Position numbers and translations under genes: made by a program
Notes under the pieces: model-generated
What the model was told of the DNA's origin: nothing
Seen by the model: the letters and a program-made list of their open reading frames with translations, nothing else
Database searches by the model: none
Shown here: positions 57,600 through 64,000 of the stretch, one piece after another
Layout: every line of letters starts with the position of its first letter
How positions within the stretch are numbered: the first letter of the stretch is position 1
From: Colocasia esculenta
Taxonomy: Eukaryota; Streptophyta; Magnoliopsida; Alismatales; Araceae
Direction: 5' to 3'
Length of the DNA: 64,000 nt
NCBI GenBank assembly: GCA_014218235.1
Contig: CM024758.1
Span: forward strand, 98,431,698 to 98,495,697

Positions 57600-58190
57600 G
57601 ATCTGGAGGACGGTGTGAGGTATCTATGTGCACCTCGGGGCGGCGGCTAGAACCCGAGACAGCTCCCAGATAGGACCTATTTGGCCGCATACCTTGTGAC
57701 GTGGATCGTGGCTCGTGACGCACGTGGAACGAGACTCGAGACTATAGATGTTCAACGATATATCGACTTCAATTTTATTTTATTATGTAATTTTCATTTT
57801 AGTAGAGTTTGATTTAGTAAGATAGAATTAAAAGTCTAATTTTAAGGCAAGTGAGGCTTATTTGCGAATGTGGGACAAGTTTGACATTTTGTCTTTTGTG
57901 GGGGATATTTTGGTCCATGGTGAGGCAAACAGTAGGGTTTTCACCCTATATATATATTTGTAAAGGCTTCTTTTGAAGGGATGAAATAGAATGAAATGTT
58001 TGTAGAAGAAAAAGAAATGTTTCTTGGGGCAGAGTTGCCTAGAACTGTGTGCAGGCCTCCCTCTCTCAACCCCCCTTCCCTCTCCCTGTCGTCCCGTCTC
58101 CTCCTCCTTCGTCGCGCTGCTGTTCTCTCCCCTCCCTTGTCATCTGGTTTTCCCTCCTCCCCCTGTGCGACCCCTCTCCGGTTCTCACCC
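57600..58190 (+). other. probable small insertion with promoter-like core inside the PMD gene
   Basis: The PMD frame is lost here. The stretch is AT-rich, with CCCTATATATATATTTGTAAAG at 57938-57960 and a CT-rich leader-like tail (58040-58190), the look of a small copia-type LTR promoter. I could not place TG...CA ends with flanking duplications. Confidence 0.4.
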
Positions 58191-59564
58191 TCTCCCGCGG
58201 GTTTGTCCCGCATCACCTTGTATACTGGTTGAGCACATTTGTCCTCCCGTTTTGGGGAGGGGGTTGATCAGGCTGGAGTTGATTTACCCGGCTTGTCTTC
58301 TGGCCGACGGCGTGCGGCTGGCTTTGGCCCCGGCAGCTCTGGCCAATATTTTCCACGGCCTAGGGATTTGACTGCTAGCTCCTCCCCCCGTGACAGGAGT
58401 GTCATCTTGGCGACGCATTATTTAAGCGCTTGGGCCGGTCTTTTTTTGCCCGAGCTATGCCAGAGCATCAGCCTTGAGGATCCTTCAGCGCCTCTTCTCT
58501 TTATGTTCCGGAACCGCCCGAGTCAGGACTCCCAGCAGCAGTTGACCGGGGCGCGATGGCGGCTTTCCTTTGTGCCGTCGGCTGGGCAGCAGAGGCTTGA
58601 CTTTGCTTGCTGCTCGCGAGGCTTCCAGCCCTGGGCCGAGGTGAGCATGGAAGGGCAGATTTACCGCCTTCCTTACAGTGCTGTTTCCAGCGACCCTTCC
58701 GTAAGGACTGGCTCTGCTGGCATCCACCCCAGTGTCCTTCTATTTTGAAAGGGGGGGTATCTGTTCTTGGAACCATATTACCCGTGCCGCTTCCCGTAAT
58801 TTTGGGTATGACCAAGCCGTACCTCCGGATGCAGACTTCGCATTGGCCGTCAGATCATATAAAGGTCTGGACCGACATTTAGTGGCCTCCAGCTGGTGGT
58901 GCTATTTCACCAGGCACGATCCCTCGCCGGAGTGTTTTATCCCCGAGCAGCAACAGGAGGGGCAGGTGGACATCCTATATGCTCGGTGGTGGTCTCGACA
59001 TAGCCAGGTGTTTCGGGAGCATGCCAGCCGAATTAAGGAGGCTGAGGGCGCACGTTTGGTCCGGACGGACGCACCTACCCCACAGATTACATCGGACTTT
59101 CTTCGCCGGGAATTCCTTGCTCTTGTTGTGAGGGTTCTGGCTTTGAGCGCCGTAAGGCGAAGGCACAGGCTTCTGGGCCGGTTGGCGAAAGGCTTATGTG
59201 GGGGCTTTAAAGCCCTTGTTGCGTCCTAAGAGCAGTTGGACTTCTCGGGACAGTGGCGAGTCGCCAACTGTTTACTCGTGGTGGCGCCACTTTTTGCTGG
59301 ACTACGGTTACCCACCGGACGCTGCACTATCGGCTCCCATTTCTCCAGGCAGCTTTGCTAGCGACTTATGGCGGGAGTGGGAGTAGCACATCCGACACTC
59401 GATAGCCCAGATCGGACCGATTGAGTTATCGGTCAGGTGGAGAGCGGTACCCGCTTGTTTGATTTTTGGGGCGCCGTCGTTGAGGCGGGGAAGATCGTGA
59501 AGATCCCACCTGAGAAGGTGGTGCTTCCGCCAACTTTTTCTCCTGCACTGGGCGGTATGTAACT

Positions 59565-60986
59565 TTCCTTTTGTATGTTCGTTTTGCATTTTCCCTGCTT
59601 CCGCAAGAGGTTCTACCTATTCAAAATTGGGCATGTCCCTAGAAGCGAGAACTCTCAGGCAGACGTACTAGCCAAATTGGCGTCTGCTTTAAAGCTTCCT
59701 CCTGAAGGAGAATTGGACATAACTGTCCGGCATAGGAGGCTGATGCCCAGCACTCGAGGACAAATCTGACCCAGAAAGTGTAGAGGTCAACACCATTGAA
59801 GAAGAGAAGCCAGCCAAGAAGAAGACTGGCGCTAGCCGATCATCCAAGTAAAGAACGGGGGCTGCCCCCAAATCGGGCTGAAAGAGTCCAACTCCTTCAG
59901 CGGGCCATGTCCTATCAAATGATCTGGGACCAATTGTACTGACTTGTCCATGAAAAAGACAAGTCTGTCCTCCTAAGGTGTCTCTCCCCAAAGAAGCCAA
60001 AGTCATCATGCATGAAGTCCACTCTGGACTGTGCGGGGCCCATCAGGCGGGAGACAAAATGAAGATCAACATCAAGCTAAAAGGCTTCTTCTGGCCAACT
60101 ATGTACACGGATTGTGTCCAGTACGCTCGCACGTGTCATCAATGCTAGGTCTTCGGTTCGGTGCCAAGAAAGCCACCGAATGAATTGCATCCAACTACCC
60201 CCACATGGCCCTTTGTAGAATGGGGAATGGATATCGTGGGACCTTTCCCACCGTCCTCCGGCGGCCACAAATTCATCTTAACGGCCACCGACTATTTTTC
60301 CTGATGGGCAGAAGATCCCTCTCTGGGTGGTGACTGGGGTAGCTGTTTCCAAATTTGTCAAGCAACACCTAATCTATAGGTTCGGCGCCCCTCACCGGAT
60401 CGTATCAGATAACGGTACGCCATTCAAGAACAAGACAATATATGCGTTGGCTGCCAAATTCCATATAGATTGGAGGACGTTAACGGTCTACAACCCTCAA
60501 GCCAACGGTCTGGCGGAAGCCTTTAACAAGACCCTTTGCAAGCTGCTTGGTAAGATAGTCGGCAACCGCAAACGCGACTGGGGGGAGAAAATACATGAAG
60601 CACTCTGGGCGTACCGAACGGTCTACCGAACCCTCACTGGGTGCAAACGGTTAGAAGCTTACAAACACCTCCAATCCTACCAGGCCCGTATGACCCGAGC
60701 CTATGACAAGCTAGTCAGGCCTCGTGTCTTCAAGGAAGGTGACCTCGTTATGGTCAAAGAAAGAGAGGTCATGGCAGGCAAATCAAGTGGTAAACTCCAG
60801 CCAAATTGGCGTGGGCCGTATGTGGTCACTGGAGTCTACGAAGGCGTGGGATACATGCTGGCGACGCATACGGGTGATCGCTCCTTCCCACCGCTAAATG
60901 GCAAACATTTGAAAATGTACTATGCCCCCGAACATGAATTTCGGGGGCAACCACCCTCTGATTCCCCCATGTCCGAATCAGGCTAA
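59565..60986 (+). pseudogene. Ty3/gypsy RNase H end and integrase
   Basis: It starts with the last part of the gypsy RNase H (FYLFKIGHVPRSENSQADVL, then AKLASAL). The integrase zinc finger follows at about 60010-60150 (H-H then CHQC), then EWGMDIVGPFPPSSGGHKF (first Asp, 60220) and, after a frameshift near 60300, a 219-residue open frame (60327-60986) with FGAPHRIVSDNGTPF (second Asp), NPQANGLAEAFNKTL (Glu), WRGPYVV and LKMYY. Two breaks lie before the open frame, so the chain is not intact. No chromodomain is seen at the end. Confidence 0.85.
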
Positions 60987-61677
60987 AATGGGCACATGAA
61001 AGAAAAAGAAAAAAAAAGAGAAAAATGGACTAAAATAGAGATGTCCCGTCAGACTTGGCCACTCCCCAAAAGGAGTGTCCAAGGGGAAAAAAGCCTGAAA
61101 AATCCAGTTGGGGTGAAAACCCGAGAGAGCACCCCAAGCAAAAATGGATAACCCCTCAACGTGAAAACCGGAAGGGTGCGTTGAAAAATTCAGAGGGGGC
61201 CAGCCTTGGTGAAAACACGAAAGGGCGCCAGGGTCGGTAAAAAAAGAAGAGGGAAGAAAAAGAAAGAAGAATTCTCTCCTTTATGAATTATGTTTTCTTT
61301 GGTCAACAAACCATGGTGGTCGACCGAGTAAAATCCTTAGCCAGCAAACCAAAATGGTAGGCTATATCCTTCCCGGTCACAAACCATGGTGGTCGACCGA
61401 GTCAAAACTTTTTAGCCAGCAAACCAAAATGGTAGGCTAAAGCTTTTTTCTTGGTCAACAAACCATGGTGGTCGACCGGGTCAAATCCTCAGCATGTAAA
61501 TCAAAATGGTAGGCTAACCTAAATCAAATTTCTTAGCCAGCAAACCAAAATGGTATACTAAACCCTTTTTCCTGGTCAACAAACCATGGTGTCGATCGGG
61601 TCAAATCCTCAGCCAGCAAACCAAAATGGTACGCTAACCCAAATCAAATCATTTAGCCAGCAAACCAAAATGGTAGG
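60987..61677 (+). repeat. post-pol spacer and tandem array of LTR-A gypsy element
   Basis: The spacer (61020-61260) has three GTGAAAACNCGAAAGGGCGC-like motifs. The array (61290-61676) has about five units pairing TTGGTCAACAAACCATGGTGG with TTAGCCAGCAAACCAAAATG. The same spacer and array occur inverted at 20336-22475. The array directly abuts the LTR start at 61678, with no good polypurine tract. Confidence 0.85.
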
Positions 61678-62600
61678 TGTTGGAACGCTGATATTTTCTC
61701 TTTTAAATCAAAAGGCCCCACCGAGAGGCTTTCGATATATTTGTTATTTTCTTTTCGCTGCGGGCGTGCCAGATTGTTTACAGGAAACAGACAAAGGGAT
61801 TTATTTGGTGAGGAGTATTGGGTCTAAACCCTGATACCCTCGAATTTCATTTCATTTATTTTTTCCGCGTGCGCTCGTATTTTCAGGACGATTGGAGTGG
61901 TCGTGTACTGGACCGTTCCCCACCGACCGGAGTCGATGTTTCATTTACATCGAGTAAAAAAACTCAAACACCTTCGATGCGATATGTTTATTAAAAGACC
62001 TTATGCCGAAATTTAAAGAAATGGATGACTAAGTAAATTTCCATAAGCATGCTCATATGCACTTATGACGTTTACATTCGCGCCTTTAGCGGGGTGTTTG
62101 TTCCTCCACTGGGCGTTTACAATATGTCATTTACATGTGCGCTCGTGGCGGGGTGTTTATTCCTCCGTCGGGCGTCTATATAATACAACATTTTGTCTTC
62201 GCTCGCAACGGGGTGTTTGTGCCTCATTGGGCGTTTACAAACCACGACGATTACATTCACGTCGACGACAGGATGTTTATACCACCGTCGGACATTTACG
62301 TAACACATCATTTTTCTTACGCTCCTGACGGGGTGTTTGTGCCACCGTCGGGCGTTTACAACATATTAATTCACTTCCGCACGCGGAGGGTGGTTTGTAC
62401 CTCCCCCGGGTGTTTACACGCCATGACGTTTGTGTTATGTCGGCGACGGGGCATTTGTATCACCGTCGGACAGCATGCCTCCATATGTGTTTATTTCACA
62501 ACATCAGAGGACTTGAACACGGAATGCCGAGCACCGGATCTTGCGTAATGACCTGCAGCGTCCTCAACACCGGCGGAATGCTTCTGGCGAGCGGAGGACA
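61678..62600 (+). repeat. 3' LTR of the LTR-A element, 5' half only
   Basis: It starts TGTTGGAACGCTGATATTTTC and contains the GTGCCAGATTGTTTACAGG block and seven MS1 units (62060-62480). Near 62600 it switches into an inverted GC-rich LTR-A piece, so the 3' half is lost or rearranged. Confidence 0.75.
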
Positions 62601-62604
62601 GACG

Positions 62605-62921
62605 GGACGACCTGCAGCGGGCGGCCACCTGCGCCGGGCCAGCGCGGCCATCCGCGCCGGGCCTGTGCGCGGGGCCCACCACGTGGCCACCCGCGCCAGG
62701 CCAGGCGCGCGGCCACCTGCGCCGGGCCTGCGCGGGTGGCCCGACGGCCGTGGCCAGCCCAAGGGCCACCCGCGCCGGACCATATTACCTCCGCCCGGCC
62801 ATCTCCCCAAGACCCCTAAATACCGGGGTAGGGGCGTGAGGTCTAGGATCGGCTTCCCACCAAGCTCCTCGAAAGCTCTCCGAGCTCTCGCCCCGCGCTC
62901 CTTCGCGTTGTGGAGTCACCA
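62605..62921 (-). repeat. inverted LTR-A fragment
   Basis: It matches 45000-45412 (GGCCACCCGCGCC repeats, a CGGTATTTAGGGG box on the minus strand, and GCGCGGGGCGAGAGCTC). Its orientation is opposite to the adjoining 3' LTR, creating a head-to-head junction at about 62600. Confidence 0.7.
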
Positions 62922-64000
62922 GGACAATGCCCGCTTCGGAGGTATAAGTTGTGGTGCCGTCAGTTTGCTTGAGCACCCGGGAAGCGCCATCAAAGTAGAG
63001 TTCCCAATGTGGCAACTCTATGGCGAGAGTATTTCCACTTTCTTGAATGAGGACTTCTTCTTGTTGGGTCTCCTCCCCCTGAGGGAGGGTTTCCTCCTCA
63101 GGAAGGTTAAACTCGCGGGGAGAACCAGCCGGAAGCGGATGGGCCGCCAGGAAATCCGCCATATCTTGCCCTTTCATTGCTTTTCTTGGGGCGAAGGTGA
63201 TATCGAACTCCATGAGGAGAAGAGCCCATTTTCCCATCCTTCCTGACAACACAGGTTGGGTGAGGAGAGCTTTAGCGGGTCTATCCTCGAGATGAGGCTG
63301 ACTTGATGGGCTAGCAGATAGTGCCGTAATTTATTGACGGCGAATATCAATGCCAGACACACTTTCTCCACTGGGGAATATCGGTGCTCCGGACCCACCA
63401 GCATTCGACTGAGGTAGTAGAGCGGTTGCTCTTTGCCTTCCTTATTTTTTGTACCAGTGACGTTTCCATGGCCGCGATGTAGAGGATGAGCGGCTTCCCT
63501 TTCACCGGGGCTCCTAAGACGGGAGGGGTAAGGAGATACTCTTTGATTTCTTCGAAAGTATCTTGGCACTCTTGGTCCCATACAAATGGAGCTCCTTTCT
63601 TCATCAATTTGCTGAAGGGGCGCACCTGCCCGCGAGATTGGAGATGAACCGCCTTATGTTGGCCAGCCTTCCTTGGAGTGATTTCAGCCCGTCGAGGTTT
63701 TTGGCCGCGGCAGCTCTCTGATGGCTTTGATTTGGACGGGGTCAATTTCTATCCTGCGATACGATGAAGCCGAGGAATTTGCCGCTCGAAATGCCGAAAG
63801 CGCACTTCATCGGGTTCATCTTCAGTTGGTGCTGGCGAAGTCTTTCGAAGACCTGGCGTAAATCGCCCAGGTGGTCTTCTCGCCTCTTGGTCTTAACGAC
63901 CAAATCATCAACGTAGCACTCGACCAAGCTGTGGAGCATTTCGCCGAAAATCTTCGTCATAGCCCGCTGATAGGTGGCCCCAGCATTCTTCAAACCGAAG
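62922..64000 (-). pseudogene. Ty3/gypsy reverse transcriptase and RNase H N-terminus, running off the window
   Basis: Minus-strand frames give, in order from the window edge, KNAGATYQRAMTKIFGEM, then the RT box CYVDDLVVK and LKMNPMKCAFGISSGKFLGF (63993-63742). Next come PFSKLMKKGAPFVWDQ (about 63620), the connection/RNase H-like domain with PLYYLSRMLVGPEHRYSP (about 63410), and ELYFDGASR (about 63000), the start of a second RNase H domain, cut at 62921. RNase H beginning WELYFDGAS is typical of Tat-type gypsy. Several frameshifts split it. It is opposite in strand to the gag at 51896-53888 and so is a different copy or an inversion. Confidence 0.85.

Larger units (their letters stand above)
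55841..59560 (+). pseudogene. plant mobile domain (PMD) gene inside LTR-A element, frameshifted and with insertions
   Basis: The start MSRSNEAPWGEQW (55841) is short and shifts frame. A segment at 55927-56238 has RKEDLPRLDRGIWTW and DEHLFLFIRDFVP, and 56229-56605 has AAVHFQMQASWAVWH, none of it family-specific. The diagnostic part is 58190-58440: PHHLVYWLSTFVLP, DGVRLALAPAALANIFHGLG and HYLSAWAGLFLPEL, matching the order of the PMD of MAIN/MAIL1-like proteins and of PMD transposons. 58730-59000 adds ASRNFGYDQAVPPDADFALA and ILYARWWS, like the PMD C-terminal part. PMD proteins of plants act in silencing and development, and the role in transposons is unknown. About six frames are used. Confidence 0.68.
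53889..62600 (+). mobile_element. LTR-A element carrying a plant mobile domain gene and gypsy integrase
   Basis: The order is LTR (53889), PMD gene (55841-59560), the end of RNase H and an integrase (59565-60986), spacer and tandem array (61020-61676), and an LTR start (61678). Gag, protease and RT are not found between the LTRs. It therefore looks like a nonautonomous gypsy derivative with the front of its polyprotein replaced by PMD sequence. A hAT-type MITE and a further insertion sit inside the PMD part. Confidence 0.7.

Overview
This window is nuclear DNA of a flowering plant and consists almost entirely of nested transposable elements. The evidence is plant-specific element families (Sirevirus-type Ty1/copia, Ty3/gypsy with plant mobile domain, plant hAT with BED and DUF659 parts), plant-type introns, and a fragment of a plant TPX2/WVD2-like microtubule gene. 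I see no intact single-copy host gene, no tRNA or rRNA gene and no CRISPR array. A run of exactly 100 N (44034-44133) is a scaffold gap. The species cannot be named from this sequence.

Layout. 1-9516: 3' part of a decayed Sirevirus with pol, a separate env-like ORF, repeated polypurine tracts and a 3' LTR full of GTCGAC motifs. 9984-12734: a second copia (copia-2; gag to integrase), interrupted by a 4.4-kb solo LTR (12735-17156, 5-bp duplication GACGA) of a minisatellite-rich LTR family that I call LTR-A. That LTR itself carries a fragment of a Myb/SANT-like gene. 17396-22475: a second LTR-A copy, followed by inverted gypsy post-pol tandem arrays. 22731-27027: a 4.3-kb TG...CA solo-LTR-like insertion with target duplication. 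28475-31320: hAT-type and foldback MITEs. 31320-37436: an intron-containing Myb/SANT gene, an RNase H1 hybrid-binding exon with a hydrophobic tail, and duplicated gene fragments. 37437-42564: an inverted copy of LTR-A and copia-2. 42565-46157: unassigned DNA, the gap, a 196-bp internally deleted LTR-A and a minus-strand LTR-A. 46158-53888: gypsy gag split by a 4.8-kb hAT transposon. 53889-62600: an LTR-A element whose interior carries a plant mobile domain (PMD) gene in place of gag-protease-RT, then integrase, a tandem array and a 3' LTR. 62605-64000: an inverted LTR-A scrap and minus-strand gypsy RT/RNase H running off the window.

How the parts relate. Segment 9984-16420 is an inverted copy of 36056-42564. 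Both arms share the copia-2/LTR-A junction and the LTR-A/Myb junction, so the duplication is younger than those insertions. Most reading frames are broken by single-base indels, often in homopolymers. These may be old decay, long-read consensus error, or both. The most interesting items are the PMD-carrying LTR-A element, the Myb-SANT plus hybrid-binding plus tail-anchor gene, the Sirevirus env-like ORF with its own leader, and the 6.4-kb inverted repeat.
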